DNA of 64,000 nt, from positions 19,882 through 83,881 of the forward strand of contig JAAOMT010000779.1 of the NCBI GenBank assembly GCA_016748015.1. Reading direction: 5' to 3'. Below are positions 36,059-48,124 of this stretch, one piece after another. Origin of the DNA: Geosiphon pyriformis. Its lineage: Eukaryota > Glomeromycota > Glomeromycetes > Archaeosporales > Geosiphonaceae. How positions within the stretch are numbered: position 1 is the stretch's first letter; the number at the start of each line of letters is the position of its first letter. The translations under genes were made by a program, and so were the position numbers. The notes beneath the pieces are model-generated. The model did not search any database. It had not been told where the DNA came from and saw only the letters and a list, made by a program, of their open reading frames with translations.

Positions 36059-37946
36059 ATGGATTCAAAGACTGCTTCTAGTGACAGCATGTCTAGTAAG
36101 AAGGCTTCTAAGGGCATGTTTCATGGTCCTGCTGGTGGTTCCTTTTCACAAAAAAAGAAGGCTTCTCTTGGTAATGTTAAACACTCTGGTGATAAAAAGA
36201 ATATTTCTTTGAAGTCTGGTTTTAGTGCTAGTGTATATTCCGATGTAGAAAGCCTTTCTGGTGATGATGAGGATATTAGTATATCTGGTGGTTTTGATGG
36301 TTCTCTTTTGGACTTGGCTGTTAACACTCCCAAGGCTAAACATGTGAATACTAGTGCGAATTTTGGTTTTTTTATTGGTTCTCTTGACTTTGAGATGGAT
36401 AAAGAGATGAAGCCCCTTCTGCCCCCCCTTATGAAAAAGGTTCCTTTGGATAAGATCTGGATTGATCCCAAAATCATCAAAACTCCTGTAGAGATGACAG
36501 TTAAGAAATCTTTTGCCTTGGATATCAATCTTTCAGCTGTTGAAAGCAAATTGGCAATGGCAAAAACTCATTTAATCAGGAAGGTTTTTTCAAAGATCAA
36601 TGGTTTTGGGGGGGGCCACTACTCTCTTAAAATTTGAAGGAATCATCTGATCAACGTTTACATCTGAGAAGAGCATGAAAAAAGCTGTGTCATTGGCCGA
36701 AGAAGAGAGGATCGTTGTAAACAATGATGTGAGGAAACAAGGATTTCATTCAGATTGGGCTGTGATGGTCAAAGAAATTCTCATGAATACACCAAAAGAA
36801 ATGATTGTTGCCGCAGTTTCTGAGTTTGGGCAAATTAAGTCAATCAAAATCCAGTTGGTTGGTATGTGGCAGAAGGCTGTAGTGAAATTTGCCGAATCAG
36901 GACAGGCAGAGCAATTGGCTTTAAAATGGTCTTTCTTAATTGGGAAAGACTCTGTGCATGTGGCAAAGGCCATGGGAGATCGCGATATCTGGGCCTCTAG
37001 GGATTGTTTTAGGGCACTTCTGTTTATGTTGCCGGTAGGAACAATAGTGCATGACCTTAGTAATCTTCTGGATAAAACTGGTGGCAAAACTTGCATCATT
37101 AATTGTTTATTGGACACTGACAATAGGGTTTGCTGTGCTGTAGTTGGCTTCGAATCCGAGAATGATTTGAATTCCGCTTTTTTCACTGAGCCTGTTTTTG
37201 GTGGTGTTTGTCTTTCTTGGGCTAGGCTGGATTTGGTTCAGTGTGGAAAATGTGAGTGTCTTGGACATTTGGCTTTAGAGTGCAATGCATCAGATATATC
37301 GTCTTTTGATCTCTTGAATAATTTTAATAAAAAGCATGCTCCTAGTGTGGATTGTCTCCAGTTGGTCAAGTTATATGCAAAGAAAAATGTTTCTATATCC
37401 TGCCCTGCTGCTTTTGGTGGCAAATCGTGGGCCCAGATAGTCTCTCTTGCTTCTCTTTCTGGTGGCTCTCTTTCTGGTTTTGGTCTTGGTGCTGGTTCTT
37501 CTCACTGTATGACCCCAGATTTGGGCAGTAGTCCTCCTTCTTCTACACTTGCTGATTCTTCTTTGAATGCTCGCTTGGTGTCTTTGAAACGCTCTCTCAA
37601 GTTGTTGGCTGACCAAGTGTCTAATATTTTAAGGAAATTGAGTTTTGTTGAATTGGTGCCCATGGTTCCATCTTTTGATGCCCCTCTTCTGGTTGGATCT
37701 GTGCCTTTGGCCCCTGGTTTGAATTCTAATATGGCTCTGGATGGTGAATTGACATCGTCCGATCACTATTCTCCAAGTATTGATATGGGTAGTGGCTTCA
37801 ATTCGAGTAGTTCGAAGGTTCTAACTACCAAGGTGAATGGTTTGGAGTCTAAAATGTCGGCTTTGGAGGCTTCAGTCAGTTCTGTTTTGGCAAGATTGAA
37901 TCTCTTGTGTGCTGGTTCAGGTTCCTCTTTACTGTCTTCACCCTAA
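36059..37946 (+). pseudogene. LINE ORF1 protein (younger LINE)
   Basis: About 628 codons, beginning MDSKTASSDSMSSKKASKG. The frame is broken once at a G8 run (36607-36614) and by one TGA (about 36648) just after it. The C-terminal frame from 36675 has RRM-like segments (about 36760-36950 and 37010-37200), a CCHC knuckle CGKCECLGHLALEC (37243-37284), a Ser/Gly-rich stretch, and a C-terminal coiled coil (KVNGLESKMSALEASVSSVL). Predicted RNA-binding particle protein. Its stop codon overlaps the ATG of ORF2. Confidence 0.88.
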
Positions 37947-40900
37947 TGAGTGGTCTGATCTGAAAATTTGCTACATGCAATGTTCAGGGCATAAACGTTT
38001 CTATGAAGCAAGACGATATAATTTGTTGGCATGTAAACTCGGGAAACATGGTTTCTTTTATCACTGAGACAAAGTTGAGGTCCTCTTCTGGGCCATGGAT
38101 AAAGGATAAATTTAATGGAGTGTGAATCTTTTCTTCAGGATTGGATAAAGGTTTTATGGATGCTGGAGTTGCAATTATTATGAACATTTCTTTGGCTCGT
38201 CATGTATCTAAGGTGGAGGAGATTCCTGGTTGGGTTGTTTCTGTTCAGTTCTTGTTTAAGGGCAAGCTCTTGGTTACTGTTTTGGGATTGTATGCTGGTG
38301 CCTCTTCTGGGGCTAGGTTTGGTCAGGCTTCTGAAGTTAACTTTCTTATTGCAAAGGCTGTCAACTCCAGCAATTTTGTTATCTTGGGTGGAGACTTTAA
38401 TGAGAATAGATCTGGTAAAAGTGCTAGTTTCAAGTTTTGTTTGAGTTTGGGTTTGGTCAATTCATTCATTGGTCATTATTTGGCTGATTTTCATACATGA
38501 AACAATTTGAGAGAAGTTGGGAAAATGATTAATTACATTTTTGTTGGTGGTAATTTGTCTTCTGCTGTTGCTGGTCATCAAGTTGTCTTTGTTTCAGATT
38601 TCTTTGACACCAATCACAGGGCAGTTGTGGTTTCAGTCAATTTGGGTGGGCTTTTGGATATACAGTTGAATAGTTTGTACAAGCAGGTGAATAAAGATCG
38701 TTGGAAGTTTAAAATCAAAAATGCTGACTGTGCTGGATGGGCTAAGTTTAAGGATCTTTCTTCGGCAAAACTCTTGTCTTTGGGTGAGGTGTTCTCTGGT
38801 GCTAAAATGCATGGTGATGTGGATGCTATGTGGACAGTTTTGGTGGAGGCTGTGGTAGATTCTGCTGATGTAACATTTTCGAGGCATTGGTTTAGTGAAT
38901 TCAAGTGTTCAAGAAACAAACATTCTTCTAGGTTTTTTGGTCTGGAATTGTTGGTGGCCAAGATTGTCAAGAAATTTTGCTCGGGTAACTTGCTGGATAC
39001 TGATCGTCTTGTGAATAAATGGTCGACTTTGGATGATGTGAAGGCTCGTGCTTTTAAGGACTTGGTTGGCTTGGGTGTTAAATCTGATGTTGTTGTTAGA
39101 CATTTGTCATTGGTTCGTAGAGATTACAGGAGATCAAAGATATTTGAGTCAAGATTGGCTGAGGAAGCTTTGGTTAGGAAGGCGATTGAGAAGCACATGG
39201 ATAATTTCTGTTCGGATAAAGGTAGTATGATCAGAAGTGTGTTGGAAAAGCCTTTTCACAAGGTGGTGTTGGATCACTTGATAGTTGATGATGATCTGGT
39301 TTTGTTGCCTAAAGAGGTGAAGTTGAGTGTGGATAAGATAATGGAGGGGTGGATGAGGAAATACTCTGTGCAGTCAGAGCTTCCTGATCTTTGGGCTTGT
39401 TAGTATGCGCCTTTGGACCATGTTCAGGATGATGCCTTTTCGGATATTATGAGTGCAATCAGTATAGGCAAGTTACTTTTTGTTGTTGGTGGTCTGTCTG
39501 ATGGCAAGGCTGCTGGTTTGTCTGGTGTTCTTAATGAGTTGTGGAAACATGATGGTGAGATGGTTTTGGGGTGCTTGTTGGTGCTGTTTAATAAGTGTTT
39601 GTCTGTTGGGGTGGTGCCTGTTTTGTGGAAGAGGACTTGGGTGCCAATAATTCCTAAGCCTTACGACTGGGATAGAATTCTTATGAACACTCAGCCCATT
39701 GCTTTGATTGAGACTGCCAGGAAGATTCTTTCCAAGGTTCTGTCTGATCGTATTTCAATGGCTTGTAGCAAGTTCAACGTTCTTCGAGGTGACAATTTTT
39801 CAGTGCTGAAGGGTATGTCCACACAATCTCCAGTGTTTGCTGTCGGTTCGGTGATTGAAGATGCTATTGAGAAGGATAAAAAGTTATGGTTGGTCTTGCA
39901 AGATATGTGGAAAGCTTACAATTCAGTTGAGTGGCATCATTTAAGGGCTAGTTTGCAGTGTGTCAAGATGTGTGAGAGGTTTATAAGGTTTTTTGGTGGT
40001 ATTCATGAAGATAGAGTTAATAGGGTAATGACTGACTTTGGTTTGTCTAGTGGTTATAAGGTGCATGATGGGCTGGATCAGGGTGAGATCTTTTCGCCGC
40101 TTCTATGGGGAATTTTTTACAATCCACTTTTGTGTAAGGTTAAGAGGCACAAACAATTGTGTAAGTACTGGATTGATACTAAGTTTGTTGCAAAGTCTGA
40201 CAGAATTGAGAGCGGTGGTAGTTTGACATTGTATTTTTTGGCTGGTGCATTTGTTGATGATACGATCTAGGTTAGAAATTGTCAGGCTCCTACTCAATAT
40301 GCTCTGAACATTGCCAGTGAATTTTTTGTGATCAATGACATTTCTATTAACAGTGAGAGGATGGTAGCTATTCCCATCAATCAGAGTGTTAAAGTTGCTT
40401 CACTGAGCATTTGTGGTCAGCCAATTTCTATTGCCAAAAAAGAGGAAGCACATCGGTATCTAGATATTTTTCTGTCAACCAAGGGGCTCTCCAAGCCAAG
40501 TGTTGCCAAGGCTCATGCAGATGTGCATTTCTTCATCAATGTTGTGCTTAAAAAAGCTATTACAGACAAACAGTTCTCCTATCTGGTGTCAGCTGTTTTG
40601 CAGTCTATTGTCAGCTATCATATTCAGTTCAGTTTTGTCCCTTCTAATGTTTGTCACAAGTGGGATGTCTTGGTTAGAAAGAGTCTTAGGTCTAAGGCTT
40701 GTCTCCCCTGTGATTTTCCTGATGCTGCTTTGCATTATCTTTCATTGTATGGCCTGAAGCCTTTTGAGCAAGTGCAGTCAAAAGGGAAGGTTGCTGCTCT
40801 GATAATGTTCTCTAATGCCTTTGGTATTCTTGGGCATTTGTTTAGACATAGGTTTTTGGATCTGTAGGTTCTTGGTTGGGCTCTTTTGGATCCTTTGCAG

Positions 40901-42631
40901 TTTCCGGTCAGGTTGCGTGTTAGTCCAGTGAACAATTTTTTGGCTGGGATGGTAAAGATTTTTTTGGGCAATGAGCTTTTTTTGGTAAACAACCTTCTCA
41001 CTGCATTTTGTAGTCTTGGTTATTTTCCATTGTCCTCTATTCTTGGGAAGTCTCTGTATTTTGACTTGGTCAAATCTCTTAGATGCTTTGGTGTTGCTTT
41101 TGGTGATCGGCTTTTTGATAAAAAAAGTGTTTTGTTGGATTGGAAAACTTTTCATCGTTAGAAGAGATTGGATCTGCATGGCCCTGTGCTTCATTGGTTC
41201 TTGGTTTCTTCTGAGTTTTTGAAAAGTCAGGGTTGTTCATTTTCTGGTTTTATTGACTCTGCAGAAAAGATTGGTTTGAACATTTTAAAGTCTGGGGAAT
41301 TTTCTACAGTAATAAATGGATTGCATGACATCTGGTCAGGCTTTTTTGAAGTTTTTACGGATAGGTCTTTGAGGAATACAGGCTCTGTTGAGGTTACCTG
41401 TGGTGCTGCTACATACTTTCTGGTCTTGGATAAGAGCATTGGTATCACTGTTAATGGCCTTTTGTCATCTACTATGGCCGAATTGTAGGCTGTCGCTTTG
41501 GCTTTGAAATGTGTTCTTTCTTCAAGTACTGTGGTATTACATCTTGACAGCCAGACTGCTATTGACGCATGTGTGTCTGAGATGTCTTTGGTTGCCCCTG
41601 ATTTCCATAATTAATGCTGGCTGGAAAGGCATCATATTTTCAATTTGGTCAGGGATAAGGATCTTAGTGTGAATTAGGTTAAGGTAAAAAGCCACTCTGG
41701 GATTCCTGGTAATGTGGAAGCTGACTTGGCTGCTGGGGCTGCCTCTGAATCTCCCTTTTTCCTTTGTGCCAATGTGCGTAAACATTTTTTGGTTGCTGAG
41801 AGTGTTGCTGTTTCTGGTAATGCCCATCATTTTGTCAAGAATATTTTTCAGTCTGTTTGTTTTACTCATTGAGAAGCTGGGCCTGGTTGTGACATGGTTC
41901 CAGATGTGATGATTAGTTGCATAAACTGGGTTGTCATGGCAAAGGTGTGGCATCCTGATTCTCATATGCTCACTGGATTCACTAGCCAGGTATTCTCAAT
42001 GCTTCGCACTTATATTATGAAGACTGTGCACAGAAGATTGCTGGTGGCAGTGAGAAAAAGATTGTATGATGAGCGCTATCCTAGTGTATTATGTTTGTTT
42101 TGTAGTGGAGTGGAGTTTTCTGACCATGTTTTTACTTGTGTTCATGAGTCTGGCATTTGTGGTGAGATTTTGGCTAAGGCTGCTGTCCGTTGGTCAGCTT
42201 TGGCTGGCGGTTCCTCTGCTTCTGCCATGTTGCGAGTTTTGTCTCAATGTTCCATTAATGTTGGGTTGTACACTCTGGTTTGCAAAAAGTTTGTGCTGGG
42301 GGAGTGGTATGAGGAAGCTTGTAGTATTTTTAAGGATAGAAAAGTGGCAGCTACTCAGATTGTTGGTTATGTTAGGTTCATGGTTAAGTTACATCGTGCT
42401 AAAGTATGGTTGGCTAGAGCCAGCCACCAGGTGGTGATAGAGAAGACTGGTCTGGTTTGTGATGGTGGTGTTGTTTCTGGGCTCTCTCATGATGTGTCTT
42501 TAGTTTTGTCTGATGGTGTTGTAAGATTGCTTGGTATGGCCAATTCTTTTGCTGTTAGCTTTGATCATTGGAAGCCTTATTGTTTCTTTTCTGGTCTGAG
42601 TGGCAGTGTGCGGGTTATTATTGGTGTGTAG
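37946..42631 (+). pseudogene. LINE ORF2: endonuclease, reverse transcriptase, RNase H
   Basis: A single frame of about 1,561 codons from the ATG at 37946 with no frameshift. Stops: 37961, 38123, 38498, 39401, 40268, 40865, 41159, 41486, 41612, 41675, 41870, all one transition away from Trp, Gln or Arg. Endonuclease: ATCNVQG near 37970, ITETKL near 38063, GGDFNEN near 38390, MINYIFV near 38525 (the usual Asp is Asn) and NHRAVV near 38614. RT: KRTWVPIIPKPYDWDRIL near 39630, LVLQDMWKAYNSVEW near 39890, LDQGEIFSPLLW near 40075, and the catalytic loop AFVDDT near 40250 (two Asp kept). RNase H at about 41390-41730 (LDSQTAIDAC, KVKSHSG). C-terminal CLFCSGVEFSDHVFTC near 42095. Confidence 0.92.
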
Positions 42632-42766
42632 TGTTGCCTTGTCTGACCTGAGTGGCTAGCCACATGTAGAAAGTGCGTGAGTTGCATTTAGTTTGAGCCT
42701 CTTAGTTTGGCTCTATGTACTAGATAGCAATTGGGCTACACTCGTTAAATATGTTAATAAAAAAAA

Positions 42767-42780
42767 ATATATTAATAACA
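42767..42780. repeat. 14-bp target-site duplication of the younger LINE, right copy
   Basis: Second copy of ATATATTAATAACA, directly after the A tail of the younger LINE. Confidence 0.92.
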
Positions 42781-44555
42781 GTCTGATTGTTCAGATACAA
42801 AACTACTATACAAAAAAATAAAACACATTCAAAAAACAAAACCACAGTCTGCAATTTTGCTATTATAAATAATAAAAAATTATACATCTTAAAATTAACT
42901 TCTATGTTTATTATTAAAAAATACATAGTAGTTCTACAAACCACCTTAGCAAAACTCATATTTTTCAATAATTTATTTATGTACACTTTAATAACATCCA
43001 ACCAAATCTTATGCAAATATTTATAAACATCAAAAAACTTACCAAATTTCAGAATGCTTAATTTGTTTACTTATTAATATAACTAAAACCAATCATTAAA
43101 AAATTATTATTATGTAAAAACTTCAAAGCCAACTTAAACCAAAAAGGTATAGAGTCTTTAAAATCCAGTTTTTTTTTAATAATAAAATGTTTTTCAATTT
43201 ATTATATTATCTTCTTTGTTCAAAAGCTTATTACTAAATACCATCTCAAATTTCTTTAAAAAGTAAACCAAATTATAGTACAAAAACTTTTCCAAAATAT
43301 TTAACATTAAAAATTTTTCAGAACTGCAAAATGTATTAGATAAATTGTTATTCAAAAACAAACTATTAATTAAAAAAATCTTTACTATTCTGGCCAAAAA
43401 ATTGTTAATAAGACTAATATACAATTTAACAAAATATTATAATAGATTTAAAGGGATTTAACTTAGAACTTATAAATCCAAATATTTATAATTAAACAAA
43501 CACCCAAAAATGTTTAAAAAATTGGCAAAAAACACCACCAATGCCAATTTTTTTTCAGTTTGTATTTGCTTAGCTTTAAACTTAAGACTTTTTCTAATTA
43601 TAATATTTCATTTATAACACATACTTAATAACACAAAGCTAAATTAAAACATATAGCTAACTATAAGTTGCAAGATAACTAATATTAAATAAGAGAACTG
43701 CTTATCTGTAATAGTCTTTTTAAGTACTATGTTGACAAAAAATTAGATATTAAAGTGGACTTTAGCCAAACTTAACTTAGACAATTTCTTAGTTGACAAA
43801 AAAATCTCCAAATATCTGTATAATTCACTTTTTTTGACAATTAAAATTGGCATATTACTGATTTTCAGCAATATTGTCTTAATATTTTGATTAATAAAAA
43901 TAGCCACTATTTTTTCATTATTAATCAAGATATTATTGAATAAAAAAAATTCACTAATAATATCTAGTATACTATATAAAAGTTTAACTATTCTTAATTC
44001 AGATAGTATTATTAATAAAAACACCAGCTGCAAAAAAAAAAGTTTTTTTTTTCTTGGTTTCTATTTTGCTTGTCTTAGCCACAAACTTGATATTGTTCTA
44101 ATACTTGTATAAATGCTCATGTTTTTTAATCTTATATAAAAGAGAATCATAAAAAATTCTTTAAAAAAAAAGAGAAAACACTTTATTTTGATTCAATTTA
44201 TCATGTATCTAATATTTATCTGTAAGACCAAAATCAGTCATAATTCTGTTTATTTTGTCTTTATGAATACTGTTAAAGAAATCAATAAATTTTTTACATA
44301 TTTTAATGTACCATAAGCTGGTTTTTAAATAAACTAATTAACAAAATCATAAGCTTTGTGCATATTTTGTAATACCAACCAAATTTTTTTGTTTTTCTTT
44401 AAAGTATTTTTAATTACTAAGTTGACAGCAAAAATAAAAGATTGCATTGAAGTATTCTTTAAAACTAAAAAATTATCTTTATAAAGAACATTAAAATTGC
44501 TGTATACAGATAAAATTTAATCCAAAAAAATTTTTGAAAGAATTTTTTTGGCTGT
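42781..44555 (-). pseudogene. Old LINE ORF2, RT and RNase H piece
   Basis: Reads, from 44555 downwards, KKILSKIFLD (RT), NFNVLYKDNFLVLKN, EKIVAIFINQN, VNNFLAG-type motif (here INNFLARIVKIFLINSLF, near 43400), and the start of RNase H (YFLIINIEVNF, AKLQTVV, LYLNNQTV near 42790). Each aligns residue for residue with the younger copy. Stops occur at some of the same codons as in the younger copy. Confidence 0.83.
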
Positions 44556-45581
44556 TGTTATAAGTAATTATTTAGAAATATTAATACAAATAACAAATCC
44601 ATAATTTGGTGCTCAATAGTTAATATGTATTGATAATATCTAAAGGTTTTTGTATCTAAAGATTTTAATATCTAAAGGTTTTAGGTTGGAGTTTTTTGTA
44701 TAATAAACAGAAATTCAATAGTGGTTTCCAGTAGTCTTCTAAAATATGAATTTTGTTAAATTTTTTTTTTTAGCATGGTAGCCAGTTTATTCTGACAGTT
44801 GTGTTTTTCTGGTAAACTATTTATTAAGTTATAAATTCTATATCCTTATTTTTGAGTTTTTTACCAGACTATCCTTAATGTTAATTAATCAATGTTTAAT
44901 CTCTTAAATCAGTTAGTAAACAACAAACAAAATAAAATAAAATAAAATAAAATAAATAAAAAAAAAAATAAAAAAATAAATAAATTAGTATTCTGTCAAT
45001 AGTCATGATTAAGAACTATTGTTCTAGCATAATTAAATATTAAATTCTATCAACATAGAGTGTTAAATTCTATTAACATAGAGTATTAATAAAATGAAGA
45101 TAATTTGATTTTCTTTAATTAAGCAATGATAACATAGATTCAAGTGGTAATTAATAATTTATTTAATATATAATATGGATTTTGAACTGCTTTTAACTGT
45201 ATTTCTTAACTGAGAATTTTAACTGTTTGTTCTAGCTGTAAATTCTGGTTTTTTTGCTTCTAATACTCTCACTATATATACATAATTGATGTTCTATAAG
45301 ATTTTACACATTTATGTATAATGTGCTATAATTTCTCAAGCAATGTGTTCTAATCTACTAATATTGTTCATATTGCTAAACAATATGCTATAATTTAATA
45401 ATATTGCTTATATTACTAAACAATATGTCATAATTCACTAATATTGCTCACATTGTTAAGCAATATGTCATAATTTACCAGCAATGTGCTTATATGCTTA
45501 ATACTATTTTCTTATTGGTCTATTTTTCTTATCTGTTTTTTCTACTATTTCTCTTGTGCTTTTTTTTACGAGTAATACTGT
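44552..45581 (+). mobile_element. Solo LTR (family B, copy 1) with 4-bp TSD
   Basis: LTR at 44556-45577, beginning TGTTATAAGTAATTATTTAG and ending GAGTAATA, flanked by CTGT at 44552-44555 and 45578-45581. It interrupts the RT of the old LINE: ...AATTAAAACAG before and ACAGCCAAAAAAATT after it join in frame at the conserved ETARK position. Plus orientation is suggested by a TATATATA box near 45270. The right half holds a tandem repeat (45325-45490). Confidence 0.82.
45325..45490. repeat. Imperfect tandem repeat, about 48-bp unit, in solo LTR B1
   Basis: About three and a half units built around AACAATATGTCATAATTCAC / CTAATATTGCT, each diverged from the next by several substitutions. Lies in the transcribed part of the LTR if the TATA box near 45270 is the promoter. 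Confidence 0.78.
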
Positions 45582-47342
45582 TTTAATTGGAACAATTGGC
45601 TTAGTGTTTATAAAAATCTTATTTTAATCATAAAGTTTAGATATTATAAAAACCTATACTTTTTTTTACAAAGTTAGTACTATATTCAAAAACAGACATA
45701 AGTTTAAAAAAACCAAAAAACACTTAATAATATTCTTATTATAATGTTTTTGCAACTTATTGAAATATTACTCAAATTAACAGTTTTTTCATTTAGTAAA
45801 TTTTTTATTATTTAAACCAATTTTTTAAAATTAATAATGTTTATAACATATAAAAAGACATTATTATTTACATAACTCAAAAGAGCATACTAATTAACTT
45901 AAAGTCTTAATAGTGATTTTAAAACCATACACTTTCTGGTCCAATTTTCTATAATAGCATTAATATTAGATTTAACTTTATTAGGTTTCAAGACCAATTT
46001 TTTATCAATTATTAAATAATTTAATACTATTTTACAGAAAAACTTTTCTAATATATTCTTAATTATATAGTTTTTATCCAAACAAAAATTTTCCATTCTT
46101 TTTTTAATTACACACTTAATAACAGTTGTTTCAGCAGTTTTGGATTCATATATTTTGAATTTGTAATAACTTTTTCTAATTCTATATAAATAGCTAAAAA
46201 TATCTATTAATTTGGCATTACTTTAAATTATAATTTGTACTTCAGAAGCCTTTTCTTTATCAAAGACCAATTAAATATAAAGCAGAAAGTTGGTTTTAAA
46301 TATATTATTAGACCTAAGAGATTTTACTATTTTGGTTACTAGCAATTTTAATTTAAAAAATCTTGATAATTGTTTGTTAAAAGAGTATTTGGCTTTATTA
46401 TATTAATATTTAGAAAATATCTTGTTAGCTGATTCTACTATTATATTTTTTAAATGTTTTTATATTATATTCATATTATTTTTCTTATTTGTTCCATCAA
46501 ACTTATTTATTATCAAAGAAAGCTTAGTTAAAAAAGATTATAAAAATTATTTTACTTAATACTATTAGCATTTTCAATCTTAAATTTTTAATAATTTTTA
46601 TTTATTTGCTTGTAAATAATATTTAAACAAGCATTTAACAAATTTTTCAGTCTAATTAAAATTATAATTACTTTGTGATTAGTATTAAAAAAGTCAGATA
46701 TAATGCTAACTTTATGATTTATAACTACAAATAACAAATTTTCACTAATAAAAATATAATTAATAACTTTTTCAACTTCTCTAAAATTATTTTAAGTAAA
46801 AATTTTAACCAAAAAATGTTTATTAAGTAAATTAATTAGACTTATATTTAAGCATTTCTTGAAACTTGCACTTTTTTTAAAACTATTTTTATTAAAATTA
46901 TTATTTAAAATTATAAAAAAACTAGAATTAGCTGCTTTAGAGATAACAGAGTTGATATTAGAAGCTTAATTAAACCATATATCAGCAGATATACCAGTAT
47001 ACAGACCCAAAATTATGATTAATAATTTGCCTTTAAACAACAAACAAACAAAAATAATTCTACTATGAACTTTTTTTATTTTTAATACATTTTAAGCCAA
47101 TAAAATATTCATAATAATGGCCACACTAGTGCCAAAAAAACCTTAATCCATACTTGATATAAAAATCCAAACACTATTAAACTTATTTTTAATTTATGGC
47201 TTAATATTAGATTTTAACTTAATTTTAGTAACAATAAAAATCATATTGTCAGATTTTTTATATTAACAAACAATATTATTTTGCTTAATCTGATTGTTCA
47301 TATCTTTAATATTGTATATAACAATCTTTTAGAACAAATTAT
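45582..47342 (-). pseudogene. Old LINE ORF2, endonuclease and N-terminal RT piece
   Basis: Begins right after the ORF1 stop at about 47343. The segment at 46096-45899 reads MENFCLDKNYIIKNILEKFF against MDNFCSDKGSMIRSVLEKPF of the younger copy, and continues through KLMSVFEYSTNFVKKSIGFY to the LTR junction. Heavily A+T shifted with many stops. Confidence 0.8.
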
Positions 47343-48124
47343 TTATTTGAATGCAGAAGACATTAAAGAATTTGAATTAGCATATAATTAATTTAATTTT
47401 GTTAGAACAGATACTATTGACATTTTAAAAGTAATCAACTTTGATTTTAAATTATCTATCTTAGTAATTAAGACCTTAAAATTAGTTATGCTTAAACCTA
47501 TTATTTTTTTTATATTTACCAAAAAAAAAGCAATACTAGTGGATTATATAAAACCATATTGGAATTCAAATTTAGACTTAAAACTAACAAATCAACCAAC
47601 ACAGAAAATGTAAAAACAGAAATAGAAGATATTAAATTCAAATTACTTAACTTATATATAATATTTAATACTTAATTAGTTAATAGCTTCAAAAAATATT
47701 CTAAAAAAGCCAACTAATTACCAATTGCAAATATGTTTTAAAAATTAAAGACTACTTTGTCAAAATGTAGAACTCTAAAGAGAGAAAGCTCAGAAACAAA
47801 AACAGAATAAATGCTAATAAAAACAGTCATTAAAAATACTATTTATGTTTAAGACTTACTACCAAAAGCAGTAAATTAGAAAATAAGCACATTTTTTTAT
47901 ATAGGTAGACAAACTAAAAATAATTCTGATTTAAAACAAACTTTTTATAAATCTTTTTTAAAACCAGAGCAAAAGAACTTAAAGAATCACACTTAAAAAA
48001 AGAATATTTAAAGTGCTTATACTTTTTATAATAAACCAGATTTAATCTAATTCAAAAAAGTTTCATATTACCAAATATTGGCTTTGTATAAAAAACAGTT
48101 TTTAGATTTTTATTTAATTCAAAA
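47343..48124 (-). pseudogene. Old LINE ORF1, C-terminal piece
   Basis: Reads GFELNKNLKTVFYTKPIFGN at the junction with solo LTR C (matches GFESENDLNSAFFTEPVFGG), then YYKKYKHFKYSFFKC where the younger copy has the CCHC knuckle CGKCECLGHLALEC: most zinc ligands are lost. Ends with a coiled-coil remnant (KIDNLKSKLITFKMSIVSVL) aligned with KVNGLESKMSALEASVSSVL. Confidence 0.8.

Larger units (their letters stand above)
35937..42766 (+). mobile_element. Younger full-length LINE (6.83 kb) inside the old LINE
   Basis: Complete non-LTR retrotransposon: 5' UTR 35937-36058, ORF1 36059-37946, ORF2 37946-42631, 3' UTR 42632-about 42758 and A tail to 42766. Flanked by a perfect 14-bp duplication. Inserted antisense into the RNase H domain of the old LINE. 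ORF2 encodes an apurinic-type endonuclease, reverse transcriptase, RNase H and a C-terminal Cys/His region. Inactive as it stands: eleven in-frame stops in ORF2, one frame break and one stop in ORF1. Its 3' UTR is the one found on the ORF1-only elements. Confidence 0.93.

Noticed and set aside
37946-42631. Possibility that TAG/TAA/TGA are recoded in LINE ORF2
   Set aside because: All three stops occur and host genes in the window use TAG, TAA and TGA as ordinary terminators; mutation from Trp, Gln or Arg codons explains every case.
45005-45075. Direct repeat ATTAAATTCTA...AACATAGAGT as CRISPR-like units
   Set aside because: Only two to three degenerate units inside an LTR of a eukaryotic genome; not an array.
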